Below, one piece after another: positions 12,520 to 24,799 of a DNA stretch of 64,000 nt. Below the pieces are notes generated by a model. The model saw only the letters and a list, made by a program, of their open reading frames with translations. It ran no database searches and was not told the DNA's origin. A program made the position numbers and the translations under genes. The stretch's first letter is position 1. Each line of letters begins with the position of its first letter. Source of the stretch: Heterodera schachtii (Eukaryota > Nematoda > Chromadorea > Rhabditida > Heteroderidae); contig SIJG01000057.1 in NCBI GenBank assembly GCA_023374025.1, forward strand, positions 202,751-266,750, read 5' to 3'.

Positions 12520-12885
12520 AACAAATTTTTTAAAATATTTTCTTAATAAATCTGCAATGTGTTTCTAATTAAACCAAAAAATTGTCAAATCGATGAAGGG
12601 AACGAAAGAATTTTTGTCCTCCGTTGACTAAATGCTGCTGTTGTTGCTCTCAATTGGTTGGATTTTGTGGGCATCCGTCCGCAGGACGCCTTGAAAATGC
12701 GTAGAAATGTGAAAAATTGATAGAAACAAGTGGAGAAAGAGAGAGTGAAAGGTTAAAGAAATGGTGAGATAATAAGACAGAGATAGAGAGCGAGAAAAAG
12801 AGGAGAGAGAGTAGAGCGAAAGGAGAGAGGAGAGCGAGAGAAAGAGAGAGGCGCGAGAAGGATAGAAAAAAAAATAGAAAGAGGG
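12520..12885 (+). repeat. Family-B dispersed repeat with purine tract (copy 2)
   Basis: Nearly identical to 5790-6160, as part of the duplicated segment. The GAGA tract runs at about 12730-12880. Confidence 0.8.
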
Positions 12886-14007
12886 TGCCAGAGTTTCTGA
12901 TGTATTTTGATATGTAGGATTTTTAGCAAAAAATAAAATGGCAATGAATAAAAAATTTTGTTTTCCACAAATTTCCATTAAAATTTTTCATGAAGATAAC
13001 AAAATTGTTGGTTTATTGCAGGGGTGTGATCGAAAATTTTCAAAAATCAGACCATCAGGACCAAAAAGTCAGATTTTAGGGTTGAAAATCAAACATTTTG
13101 CGAAATTGCTTCAAATTAATTATTTTTACCATTTATCAAATAATATTTTTTTCATCTCCCATTAACTAACAATTTTGGGATTAGCAAATCGTAAATTTTA
13201 ATGCATTCGTGATCAAAAATCAGTATTGGCAATGTTCTCTCTCCTATCCTCACCTCACATCCAACAAATCTTTCTCATCGAAAAACGGCGTCTCTTTTTT
13301 TATGTTGTTTTGTAAAAAAACAAAATGATAACAGAGAAAGAGATGGATAAAAAAAAGAATAAAAATGAAATAATTTTTTATAGACTACATATACAAAAAT
13401 GTATGTCGCTGTACAAAACTCAATAAAATCTGATTTTTTACGAAAATTCTATTTATTTAACATATTTTAAATATTAAAATTCTAATCTTACTTTATAATG
13501 TGAAAAAATTAAATCTTTAGATTTCACTTAATATTGTATACTTTTTGACTAAAAAGTTTTTAATGAAGAAAATACGATTATCGAATTTTAATAATAAGGA
13601 GAAATTTTATTATTTTTAATAACAATTTTTTACACAATATGAAAATACACAACGAACAAAATGAAATACATCAAAAACTTTTTTAAAGGAAAAACAAATT
13701 AAGAATAACATAAATAACACAATTATTCAATAAGTTTTTAATTAAAAATTTCTATACATATATTAATTTTTTTTTAATTTAAGAACTAAAAATCTACAAA
13801 TGAGCAGCTGACAATAAATTTTATTTCTGATTTCATATATTACTTTTATTCCAAAATTAATTATATAATTTATCTCATTTACATCTTTGTTTTAATTTAG
13901 AAAATGTTAAATAATTTATTTTATAAAAACTTTGATTATAAAAATAAATAAAAACTAAATGAATAATGCATATTTTAAATTGTAAATAATCTAAAGATCT
14001 AACTAAA

Positions 14008-16017
14008 AAAACGATACTGTAATTAATAAACATATGATTTAAATTTAAATTTACTTATAAATAGATCCAACTATTATTAAACTAATTGCATATGCTAATA
14101 AAATTATGCGAATAAAATATTTTGAGATTAAGTGTTTTCTTCGTAATATTGAAACACGAATTTTATTAATAAATAAAAGCACTAAGCTATATAATAAATA
14201 AAATTAATAAATTTAAAATAGTAATATTGGCAATTAACGGTAATTGACATAGCCTCGTTGAACAATGGCTTTTCTATCGTTTTATCAATTCTCAAAATTT
14301 TTTAAGGCTTCTTCCATCACTTCGTCACCTGTTGCCCAGTTCAGACCTCGCTTCTGCGCATTTATTTTTTTCTATTTTCTTTGATAAACGTCTGCTTAAA
14401 AATAAAGTTAAAATGCTTTATATCTTAATTAAGTCCGAGAAGCTCTAATTAGCATGCTATGATCGTTGGAAAAATATATGCAAGAACTATGTTCACGCAG
14501 TTATTGCAAGTAATTATAGCAAGTTTAATGTTTTCAAAATATTCATATTTTTACAATTTTCTTCAAATGTAAAAATATAATCTATTGAACAAATCTATTG
14601 AAAAATTTTCTGAAAATAAATCATTTTATTTGAATGTTATAAATTTGAATAAATTTATAAATGAAAAATTTTAAAAACATCATTATTAAATGAAAGGGAT
14701 TTTATTATTTTAATTATATAAAAACTTTTTAATCTGATCGAATAAATAAATTCGATAAAAATTATGTTGATAATTCATAGGAAAATAATATTCAAATACT
14801 TACTACTTACGCTTTGAATTTAACAAAATTTTTTTACAGAATAACTGCCCATAGCACCACTCTCCTTCAAATTGAAAAGAGGTTTGAGCATCACAATCGA
14901 ACACACAAAATACACGTGAAAATAATATGCTTAAAGAATTTCAAAACAAAGAATTTTTAATACCTAACTTTTTATAATTGCACATAATTAATAGTTATAT
15001 TACTAAATTTATGAGAAACAGTAAATTTAATTTAATTTAAATTTTTTTTGAAATTTTGGATTTTTTTCACTTAATTTTATAAGTAATCTGTATAAAAGAA
15101 AATTCATACATTCATTTGTATAGCAAGATCGAACTATGAGATAATAAATATTCAAAAATACTAAACAAAATAAGAAAGCTAATTACTCAACAATTTTTTG
15201 TAATTAATTAAAATATATAAGAAATTCTTTTTTTTAATAATTAGTTGTCAATCGTTAAATATATAAAAATAAAATACGAATTAATCCAATATTTCATTTT
15301 ATTTAAAATAATTTGCAATCAATATACTCGAAAATAAACAAATACTGCTCAATTATTATATTAACCATTACATTTGATTGACACATACTGTTACTTGAAA
15401 TTTTTAATTTTCTTTTAAATTAACATTTAATTTTTTATATGTCTCGCTTCGAAATTTTTGTTTTAGTTAAATAGCAAAACAAAATTTAAATAAATTGTTC
15501 ATTCAAATAATTCTTTTTAAGAATAAATAATAAATGTATAGCATTGACATTAAAATGTTTAAATATCTTATTTAGTTTAATATTTATCTATTTTTTCTGG
15601 TTTTTGTTTGTTATTAATCAATTTAAAAGCTTTTATTAACCTAAATGCACTTCAAATATATATTCATATTTTGCCATTTGATATCCAAAAATAAAGAAAT
15701 TATGTGCACAATTCTGCCATGGAAGTTGTTTAAGAATTTAAAAAAAAAACAGAAATAACTGCAATAAATGAAAAATGTAAATAACCGTTTATTCATAAGA
15801 AATGCAGCTCTAAGAAATGAAGAAATAAATGTTCATGGATAAAACAAAAATAAGGAGATTATTAAATCAACGAAACTTTTTATTCTTTCATAAAGTCTAA
15901 TAAAAAGATAAAAATAATTAATAAATGCTTAACAAATTATTAATGTTAAATTTTCATTGGTAAAATTAACTTTAATAAATAAAAATAGATATAAATTATT
16001 ACAAATAACAAATTTTA
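14008..16017. other. AT-rich DNA, no confident gene
   Basis: A/T-rich throughout except the balanced patch at 14230-14390, which holds the short minus-strand candidate listed separately. Confidence 0.6.
14285..14353 (-). other. Short exon-like open frame
   Basis: On the minus strand, after an AAATGCGCAG acceptor-like sequence, 22 codons read KRGLNWATGDEVMEEALKNF plus two more residues and a stop (TGA at 14285-14287). The composition is far from background and the acidic/amphipathic end looks protein-like. The opposite strand is also open (ATG at 14265), so coding direction is ambiguous. It could be a terminal exon, a transposon remnant or chance. I recognise no family. Confidence 0.2.
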
Positions 16018-16130
16018 GTAACGAAAAATCACGAAATAGTTAACTAAAATAGTGACGAAAAAAAATGCCAAAAAGGTGAGAAAATAGTGAAAAAAGTCCG
16101 AAATAGTAACGAATAGTGACATAATTTTTA
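16018..16130 (+). mobile_element. hAT end fragment, CCACTATTTT subfamily
   Basis: AAAATCACGAAATAGTTAAC, then a GAAAAAAAATGCCAAAA word and repeated AATAGTGA-type motifs, match in inverse the right third of the element at 62277-62903. The core and other end are absent, so this is a truncated and diverged copy. Confidence 0.7.
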
Positions 16131-16784
16131 GCCAAAAATTGAGAAAAAATAATTTTTATTAACTCATTACAGTTGCTAATCAGCAGGTACATTTCCAAAT
16201 TTTTATGCAAAATACGCATCCGATTATATGATAAATTGTTTTGTAAATAGTGAAAGTTCATTGTTTAATCATATTTAATCTGTTTATTTCATTTTATTAC
16301 ATTATAAATTGTTATCGAAATTAATTTGCATATGTCTTAAATTAAAATAATTAGATTGTTGCTGTATTTCTGTGTTATTTGCTTTATTCTAATTATTTTA
16401 TCCATATTTTTTAATGAAAAATTAATTTATTACTTTATATTTATTACCTTTTTTTGCTTTATTTAGATGTCTCAATGCAAATATTTTATTATATACCAAA
16501 TTAATTTGGGAATTTATTTAGCTACTTTTGTTACATTTATTTTTATATTTTGTTTCTTTTCATATATGTTATTTGTTTGTTATTTTTTGATATTAAAAAA
16601 TAATAGCAAATAAATAAAGGAAACTAATTTCATTCCTTTTATTCGTTCCAAAGTTTTAATAAATTCTTTTCAGCCGAACATATCCATGTTTATAATATTC
16701 TTTAATAAATTTTCGGTTTTATTTCTGGTTGTCAATTTTACGTTTATCGCCAGGGGAACTTTTTAAGTTTACCGTACAGATTTC
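16131..16784. other. AT-rich DNA, no gene seen
   Basis: Stop-rich A/T DNA. The minus-strand frame crossing 16040-16261 starts inside the hAT fragment and has no protein-like character. Confidence 0.6.
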
Positions 16785-17095
16785 ACATACATTTTCAAAT
16801 GCCTATAAATGTGTTTCAGAAATTAATGAAAATAAGTTTTGAGGGTTCTCGAGGTCACTGATCACGAATTCTGTCTCAGATCACCGCTACCGTTCACTAC
16901 ATGAGCTGTACATGGACAAAGAATTGATAGGTTTCCTGTACCAATAATACCCTCATTGGCAAAATGCCGATGAGGATACCATCCATACAATATTAGAATT
17001 TTATTCTTCCTTGGGTGCTATATTCGTGATCAGCGACCTCGAGAACCCCTTAACACTTATTTTGAAACACATTTATAGGCTTCAAATTTATATTG
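16785..17095. mobile_element. Foldback element with long inverted repeats
   Basis: The left arm at about 16793-16869 (including GGTTCTCGAGGTCACTGATC) is the inverse of the right arm at about 17023-17088 (GATCAGCGACCTCGAGAACC and on to ACACATTTATAGGC). Arms of roughly 65-75 bp surround a 150-bp centre that has its own small hairpin (CCTCATTGGC...GCCGATGAGG at about 16951-16975). GC content is well above the flanks. No TSD is clear, so the superfamily is unknown. The 65-codon frame at 17011 starts in the right arm and is not a gene. Confidence 0.75.
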
Positions 17096-19070
17096 TATTA
17101 TCAAGATATTTTATTATTATTCATAGGATGCAATTAATTAAAACCGTCATATTTTATGTTCGTTTTTCCTGTCAGAATCACATTGAAAATAGATTTATTT
17201 CGAAATAGTTTGTTTGAATCTGCAAATTTTAAATACAAGTAATAATTCTTTTTAATCTTTTCATTGCATATTCAAATTTAAAATTTATATTTTTAATTTT
17301 GTGAAAATTATGTTCTTTTTTATTCATTTCATCATCATGTGCAAGACTTTGGCTCTGCGTTATCATAGGTTGGTCAATTTATTTTGTTTAAGAATTGATT
17401 ATTTATTGTTTTTGCATTCAACGTAATTAAGATAACTCAAAATTGTTAAATTGTTTTATTAAAATATTTCTTTTCAATTTTAATTTATATTTGTTTCATA
17501 TTTTTTATTCAAAATACATAATTGTGACAAATATCTTCATGATGAAGCAGGAGAGAACTGTTGAGTTGAAATCTTTTCTTACGTTTAAAATTATCTTGAA
17601 TAATAAATAAATAGTTTATTCCACGCTGGTTTAAGATTTTATTTTTTAAAATTATTTTTTGAATATTCTTTAATCTTTTATTTTATCTCTTATTTTCTAT
17701 ATGTTTTAAATTCATTAAATCTTTTTCCCAAGAAATGTTTATTTCATTTGAAGATAAAATCAAAATAAAATGAAATTTAAAAGAAATTAAAATAAACTTT
17801 ATTATTACGATATGAATTTCATGAAATGCTGATTTTCTTATTTAGTTTGGAGTTAATCAGAATAAAATTTTATAGGAAAATTCTTTAGTATTTTAAGAAT
17901 TGCTCTAAAAAATTGAATTTTTTAAATAATTTATTCAAAATAAATTTATGATATTAACAGTACCAGTTGAATAGAAGTTTTTAATTCAAAAAATCATTAA
18001 TTAATAGAAAAAATAAATAAATATATTAAACATAGAAAATAATGAAGTCTCAAAAGTACTAATTGACATAAAGAAATGCGTAATAGACAAAAATTTAAAT
18101 CATTTACTAATCTCTATCTTTGGCTAATTTCAGATGGATTCAAATTTACTCAATTTAAAGCATTTATGCAAATAAAATTGTTAATTAATTGATTGATAAA
18201 ACAAATCATTTAAATTAAAGTCTATATCAAGGACATGAAAATGAAGTTTCAAAGCAATGTCAGCCGAACGAGAATAATTAAAAATAAAATTTGATATTTG
18301 AAGACACTTTCAGCTGTTATTTTCAAGTCAACATGGCAATTTTAGATATTTTTCGAGCATAATTCTTAAATTTGCTTTCATTTTAAAAAAATTATCAAAA
18401 TCCATAAAATGATGAAAATATTTGAATTGAGTAGTGTCGTAATCATAATCAAAAATATGTATTTAAATATTATATACAAAAAGGTAACTATTGATTTAGA
18501 ACGTAGTACAGAAATTGAATATTTATTTTAAAATTTTTTGCTTTTTCAAAAATATTCATTAAATTATACGCGCATAATAAAGAAGTTGTCAATGCAAAAT
18601 TTAACAAAAAAATGACAAACACTTTATTAAGAGCGTAATTAACTGAACATATAATTAATAAAATTCAATTTAACCAATAAACTTATAAAATAATCTAAAA
18701 AATTAAAATGTAAAAATTCATGAGAGTTTCATTATCTTGTTACCAAGGAAGATTTCTATTGGAGTCATAAGCTGTTATCTTGTATTTCATATAATATGAT
18801 TGGGTTTTTTAATATTAATTTCCAAATTGATTATAATTAATTTAAAAAAAATGATAATTTAAATGCTAAAACAAATATTTATTGAATATCAACTTCATAC
18901 AATTACAATGAAATATTATTATTGCACATATAAATATTCGGATAAATTTTTGTCAACGGTAGTGATTGATGCATGTATAATAAAATTAAAAATTTAACAT
19001 TTAAAAATTTATTTAGTTGAATATATCAATAGTTTCTGCCTTTGTTTTTAAGATAATTATATTAACTTGA
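17096..19070. other. AT-rich DNA, no gene seen
   Basis: Long A/T-rich stretch with a few slightly balanced patches (17330-17370, 18240-18340, 18710-18780), none with a sustained frame, splice-like structure or RNA fold. Confidence 0.6.
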
Positions 19071-19530
19071 TTTTCTCTTCAGCGTCCATCTTCTTAATTG
19101 TATTATAAATAGGCATATAATTTTGATACTAATTTATCTCAAGCATTTTAATAATTTCATTTATTTTCAATTATCTCGCTTTCGAGAAAATATTACATGT
19201 GGGCGATTAGTTGTAATTTAAATTTTTATTTTTTACATAAGTTTAAATAATATAGAATTTATGACATTTTGAAACAATAATTGGATGTGCACTGAGTTAT
19301 GGCTGTTGAATAAAATTTTTTATATAATTGATTGTGCCAGTTAACAATAATTGAGCAATTGTCTGATTCAATTGCATGAGAGATTCGTTCAAAAAATATT
19401 CTTCAATCCTCACTAAAATTAAATTTTTATTATAATTTAATTTTTTATAAAGAAAATTTATTGCTTTGTATCATATTTTTTTATTAATTGAAAAATTTTG
19501 CTGATTTTTATATCAATTTAAGGTTTTCGA
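19071..19530 (+). repeat. Diverged third copy of part of the 5-kb/11-kb repeat
   Basis: GATTAGTTG and the AATAAAATTTTTTATATAATTGATTGTGCC stretch, followed by a GAATTGCATGAGAGAT-like word and a TATTCTTCAATCCTCACTAAA stretch, parallel 11690-12050 and 5205-5330. It is much more diverged than the other two. The start (CTCTTCAGCGTCCATCTTC) also resembles 34185 and 45596, forming a dispersed family. Confidence 0.65.
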
Positions 19531-19594
19531 CTACAATTGTTTAAAAAATTACATTTTGACATCATTTCCTGAAGCTGATAATTAAGTGCTTTTA

Positions 19595-19960
19595 GTTTCT
19601 AAAAAACCCCCCAAAATAGTTGCTAAAAATGGGCAAATAGTTGCTAAAAAGCTCCGAAATTTTCTTTAAAAAGCAAAAATATTTTGCCAAATCATTAAGA
19701 ATATAAATAATTTTTAAAATCACAAATTCTTGTCAAAAAAGTAAATATAAATTTGGAGATGAATTTTTTAGAAATTTTTATTTATTAGGGGTGTAAAATC
19801 GAAAATTTTCTTGGGGTGTATTTTTCCTTTTTATTGATTTTTGTTAACAAATTGTGGGAAAAACGCCAAAATAGTTGAAAATAGTTTTTTTTCAAAATTT
19901 TATATTTTTTTTTGTTTCTAAAAATAAAAAATTATAAAATAGTTGATAATTTACCATGTA
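19595..19960 (+). mobile_element. Decayed hAT element, AGTTGCTA subfamily
   Basis: AAAATAGTTGCTAAAAATGG repeats, an AAATCATTAAGAATATAAAT stretch, a TAGGGGTGTAAAATCG patch, CTTGGGGTGTATTTTTCC and AAAATAGTTGAAAATAG match the inverse of 57605-58190. The outer 60-120 bp at both ends, including TIRs, are missing or unrecognisable, so this is an older copy. Confidence 0.8.
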
Positions 19961-22909
19961 ATAAAAAAAAAACAAAAAATTTGCGACTCGTCCAATTGTT
20001 TAAGAAAATTTTGAAAGAAGCTTATCGCGATAAATTAAAAACTAATATCAACTTAAAGAATTATTTTAAATGAAAAATAATAAACTTACCAAATCTTGCA
20101 AAAGAATGTATAGAATTTGTTGAAAAATATTGCGTTGTGCGAGATATAAATATCTTAAAAGAAATATGGGACAACAAATTTATAATAGAATTAATTAAAA
20201 AATCTAAAATTAATAACTTATGATTGATTGCTAAATGGTTGCACAAAATCAGTAAGAAAAATAAATAGAGCAAAATTCTTTATGTTCACAAAAGCTGAAT
20301 ACAAAAATTTATGTAAACACAAATATAATTTATTAAATTTGCAAGGATAGAATTGAATAAATAAAATGTATAAACTATTTAATATTTTGATTCATTAAAA
20401 ATTCCCTGTAAAATTTATTATTCTTTTCTGAGTGTTTTTAACTAATTATTCTTCCTGCAAAATCAATTGCTTTAACGCATCATGCAAAACATTTTTGAAA
20501 ATTTGTTTTAATTTCTTTATATTTTTTATTATTTTGATAAACATTGTTTCATTTTCATATCACATTTAACGGATTACATTAATTTTATGTTGAATTTTGT
20601 AGTTAAGATTTTAATGTAGCATTTAATTTTTTAAATTCGATTATTGCTATATAAATTATTTTTCTTCTACAACCAGATATATCTTACAATATTTGTATCT
20701 GTGCTGTTTTATACTTAGATGCTGAAACAAATTTGCAGTTCGGGTTACAATCTTGATTTATGTGAGCAGAAAGATTAGTGCCAAAGCTGCAAACTTTTTT
20801 TCTAAATAAATAAAAAATTTAAGTTCTTTTAATTTTTATAGGATTTTTATGCATTTTATTAAATTTATTCGTGATTTATTTGCTTGCTATAAGCAATAAT
20901 TAATGATTGAATTTAAATAAGTTCTTTTTTGTTAAATTTTTTACCGTTAAATTAATTAGTCCAGCTTGCGCCAAATAAATTTTTCGACTCGAGTTTATAA
21001 TTAATTTCTTCATTTTTTATTTAAATCAATAATTGAAAATATTAAAAAAATATTGTACTCTATCAAACAATTTTACTCACACTGGATTTAAAAAGAATGC
21101 CTATGAATCTTATGTTGTTTATTCTTTTATAGGCCAATTTAGGATAACGAAAAAAACAAAAATTATATTACTTAATTAAAGCTTATAAAATTTTTTTTAT
21201 TAATATAAAATTCATTTCTTCATTATTATTTCATTTGATAATATGGTATGAATTTTATATTTTTTCGAATAAACATTTACTATGAAAAAATTTTTAATTA
21301 ATAATTAATAAATTGAAAATTCACACTAAAGATTTATTTTCAAAATTTCAAATTTTATAAATTTAAAAAATTCTTATTAATTTCAAGAAGTAGATGTGAG
21401 GCAAAAATATAATTCAACTATAAAAATTAATTTGTGATCGGTGACCAAATCATATTTTAACATTCAATATTTATTGATGTTTATCGATTGATTTTTTAAT
21501 AATCTTACGTTAATACAATTGATATTCAAATTTAAATCCTCTAAAATTAAGATTAGTCAATTATTTTCATATGAGTAGGCAAAAAACTTTTTATAATTTA
21601 TACATTGGTATGGGGAGTCTATAGATTCCAATCAAGATAAACCTTTTAAATATTGAGGAATATGCTTGATAATTTTCTGGTAAATTCGAATTTATAAATG
21701 AGTAATTAATTATTTGACATTGACTTGTAATACATATAAAGTTTGGTTTTCGTCATTGACAAAAATATATGTTTGCTCATATTAATGAAAATTATTATTT
21801 TATATCTTTTTTGTATTTAATTTCTGATTTTAAATAATTTATGCAATTTTCTTGTTTTTATATATATAAACCAGCTGCTAGTCTAATAGTAGTTCTTTTA
21901 CAGTAGTTTTTTTATGTTTTTTATTTTATAACTAATAATTTTTTATTTTCAATTAATAAACATATGAATAGATAAAATATTTGTAATAGATTTTTTATTG
22001 TAATTTAAAACTCATAGTTTAAAATAATTAAAGAAAGAGTAATATATTTTTATTTGTTTTTAGTTTAGTTAATTTATATTAACAATTGTAATACCATATA
22101 ATTTTTTTAACATTGCTTAATTTTTCAACAAAATTATGTTTTAACCATTTTACTTCATAATAAATGGTGCATAATAAGAACATTTTAAATAATTAATCAT
22201 TCATTTTCATCTTGCGTTTTATTTGAAAGGCTAAGAGTTTTAATGTAGCCTGCTCGAAAGTCGAAATATCAATTAAAATAATAATCATAGAACAATTTAA
22301 ATAATTTTTTATTTTCACAAGTTTAAAAGAATTAACAGACATTGAACTGTGCTTTTCTGTGAAAATTCTGTATAGAAGAGAAAAAATCTTCCAGCACTAA
22401 TTAGAGCCCTTTATTACTTTTATAAATTAATATGTGTTTTGTCTAAGGTTCTTTAAACTTTTCTTCACAAAAAGATACACATTATTTATTTGTTATTATA
22501 TTCATCTTTAAATGATAATTTTTCTTAGATTTTTCATTTTTTCGCAAAGAAAAAATAATAATATTATTTTATAGTTTATTATAAGATAAATATCGAATTT
22601 ACTCGTTATTATAGTAAAACCATTTGTAAACTGTTTGAATCAACACGTGTTTTCCAGAATGTGAAAGATCTCGTGTATCGCAGTGCGTTACAATTACTTT
22701 TTATTTACTCGAATGTTTGTAAAATAATTAAATAATATTTTTGAAAATTATTTCAAACTTTAAAACAAAGATAAATTCAAAACATTTTTTCCTTTGTTTT
22801 TCGTTAATTTTTTATTCATGCCTTTTTTTATTGACTTTATTAATGTTAACTTTCGTATTTTTATTAATCGAAGAAATATTTATTTAAATGTCAGCTAATA
22901 ATCCATGTC
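19961..22909. other. AT-rich DNA with an old dispersed repeat, no gene
   Basis: Stop-rich A/T DNA. From about 22500 to 22720 it aligns loosely with 45860-46070 (shared GTAAAACCATTTGTAAACT), marking an old dispersed repeat. No GC-rich exon-like patch stands out. Confidence 0.6.
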
Positions 22910-23297
22910 CGGTCTACCTCAGTTCGGCCCCGGCACGATTCGGCCCCAGCGGCTTTTTGGCTACAACTTTTTTCTTTCTCAACCAATTCAACATTGTTGG
23001 TATCATATGAAAGCTCTAGGTGTCCTCTATTAGCCTGCAAAATTCTGAAAAATTTTGTTAAGGTTTAAAAAAGTTATGGTCAGAAGAGTTCAAAAAACCA
23101 AAATTTCCAACTTTTTGGCCATAAATTTGTTCAAAATTGACCAATCTTTTTGAAATTTTGCAAGCTAATAGAGCATTTTAAGAGCTTTCGAATGATACCA
23201 AGAATGTTGAATTTGGTTGACAGTGAAAAAAGTTATAGCCAAAAAGCCGCTGGGGCCGAATCGTGCTGGGGCCGAACTGAGCCGGTCCGTCCATGTC
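22902..23297. repeat. 8-bp target-site duplication around long-TIR element
   Basis: TCCATGTC occurs at 22902-22909 and 23290-23297, exactly at the outer ends of the inverted repeats. Confidence 0.9.
22910..23289. mobile_element. Long-TIR non-autonomous hAT-like element (TTCGGCCCC type)
   Basis: This is 380 bp and almost wholly palindromic. The left arm, with CTCAGTTCGGCCCCGGCACG and AGCGGCTTTTTGGCTACAAC, is the inverse of the right arm, with AGCCGCTGGGGCCGAATCGT. Arms extend at least 130 bp, through a GGTATCAT.(T/C)GAAAGCTCT stretch, with scattered mismatches. The 8-bp TSD suggests hAT or a related superfamily. The element has a GGGGCCGAA direct repeat within each arm. The 87-codon frame running through the right arm is a by-product of the composition. 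Confidence 0.9.
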
Positions 23298-24045
23298 ACC
23301 TTATGAGAATTTTGCGTTTTCGCTTAGATAACATAATTATTATTTTTTTATTTCATCATTTAAATTATAAATTTTTTTTTAATTTTTTTGTTATTGTAGT
23401 TGCAAATTCATAATATTATGCAAATTTCAACCATGTTTATTTATTTTTACTTTTAGAAAAGCAGCTATTATTTTTAAGCAAATTAAATTCTATCATTTTA
23501 ATTTTTGTAGCAAAATTTAAAGTTTACCGGCAAAAATTTTGAGTTTCCCAAAAGAATTTGTCTAAGAATCAACCATTTTCTTCTTTAAAATTTATCTGTT
23601 AATTTTCATTTTGAGTTTTTATATATATATATAGAACCAGTTGGCATAATTTTACTTTATAAAGATTAATTATTTTTTTGTATAGAAATGATTTTTTGTT
23701 TTTCATCTTATGTTTGGTCTATCTTACGTGATTTCATTATTTTTACAGGAAATTTTTTACATTCTTATTCAAAATTTTTCATAAAGATGCTGGTTTGCTT
23801 TTTTTAGAAAGTGCTACTTTATGCTGATTTTTGAAAAAACCAACAAAAATGGCCATTTTAGTGTATCGACATCGCTAGTTCCCTAAATTGCCCTATAATA
23901 TTCAAAATTTTATCAATAAATTAAAACGCAAAATTTGCGAAAGTAAAAAATGAGAAGTAAAAATATTTGCGAAAACGCGAAATTTTTTAATTTTGATTTT
24001 TACGTCATTATTCTATAAGTAATTTTTTTGTTAAAGAGAAGCCCG
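23298..24045. other. AT-rich DNA, no gene seen
   Basis: A/T-rich, with a TATATATATATA run near 23620-23632 and a slightly balanced patch at 23820-23960. No supported feature. Confidence 0.6.
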
Positions 24046-24510
24046 GTTTTAGTGATAACCAACCGAGTGTATATTTAATTAATTTTTAAATTACATTTTT
24101 ATTGACAACCATAAATTTGCTCTTTTTTATTTGTATTATTAATACTTTTTCAAATATAAAATTTGAAAGGTTTTAAAATAATTAATTTTTTAAATATGTT
24201 TGGCATTAATTAATTTAACGAAATGAATACGTAAATAGTATGTAAAAAATTGTATTTAAGTTTATTTCTTTTAAACGTGATTAGTTTTAAACAATTTATA
24301 TTATTTAAATTTAATCTTTTTAAAAAATTCGCAATTATTTAATTTGCAATGTTTATTTACTAAACCCAAAATGTCAAATCGATGCAATAAATGGAGGAAT
24401 TTTTATTTTTCATTAACAAAATGCTGCTGCTGCGTTCAATTGGATGGTGTGCCCCCCCCCCCCCCCCCCCCTCCACTTGTGAGATGAGGAGAGGAGAGAG
24501 CGAACATCGC
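24046..24510 (+). repeat. Family-B repeat, left arm, with C20 tract
   Basis: It aligns with 35545-35930 over about 390 bp (shared TTTTAAATTACATTTTTATT, TGTCAAATCGATGCAATAAA and AATGCTGC). Where other copies have the GGGCATCCGTCCGC word, this one has an uninterrupted run of 20 C (24452-24471), then CACTTGTGAGATGAGGAG and a short purine tract. Together with the inverted copy at 24800-25140 it forms a large inverted repeat. Confidence 0.8.
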
Positions 24511-24799
24511 CAACAACCAACATAAATTTCATTTACATTGATTAATTTTTTTGGGTGCTGGTTTTATAACAAAAATTCAAAAATATATGAAAAATATTTA
24601 CAATAAACGCAAATATTTTATTTTGTTATGTGTATGAAAATTTTAATGGAAATTTGTGGCAAGAACTTTTTTGAATTCATAAAATATATTTTGCCTAGTT
24701 TTAAACTTTTTCTCTCATTTTTTCATAAAATTCTGACTTATTATAATTTTTGTATTTTTTATTCATTGCCAAATTTTATGAATTAATTTTTTTTTGCCA
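24511..24799. other. Spacer between inverted family-B arms
   Basis: AT-rich loop of the inverted pair. No gene is seen. Confidence 0.5.

Larger units (their letters stand above)
11208..14007 (+). repeat. Segmental duplication, copy 2 (carries empty site)
   Basis: This matches 5092-7918. It keeps about 600 bp (11308-11905) missing from copy 1. Part of that block (about 11620-11710) resembles the third copy near 19130-19230, so the block is probably ancestral and copy 1 suffered a deletion. The hAT insertion of copy 1 is absent: sequence runs straight through AATGGCAATGAATAAAAA at about 12938. Confidence 0.95.

Noticed and set aside
23150..23413. 87-codon frame
   Set aside because: It starts inside the palindromic element and reads through its right arm into AT-rich DNA.
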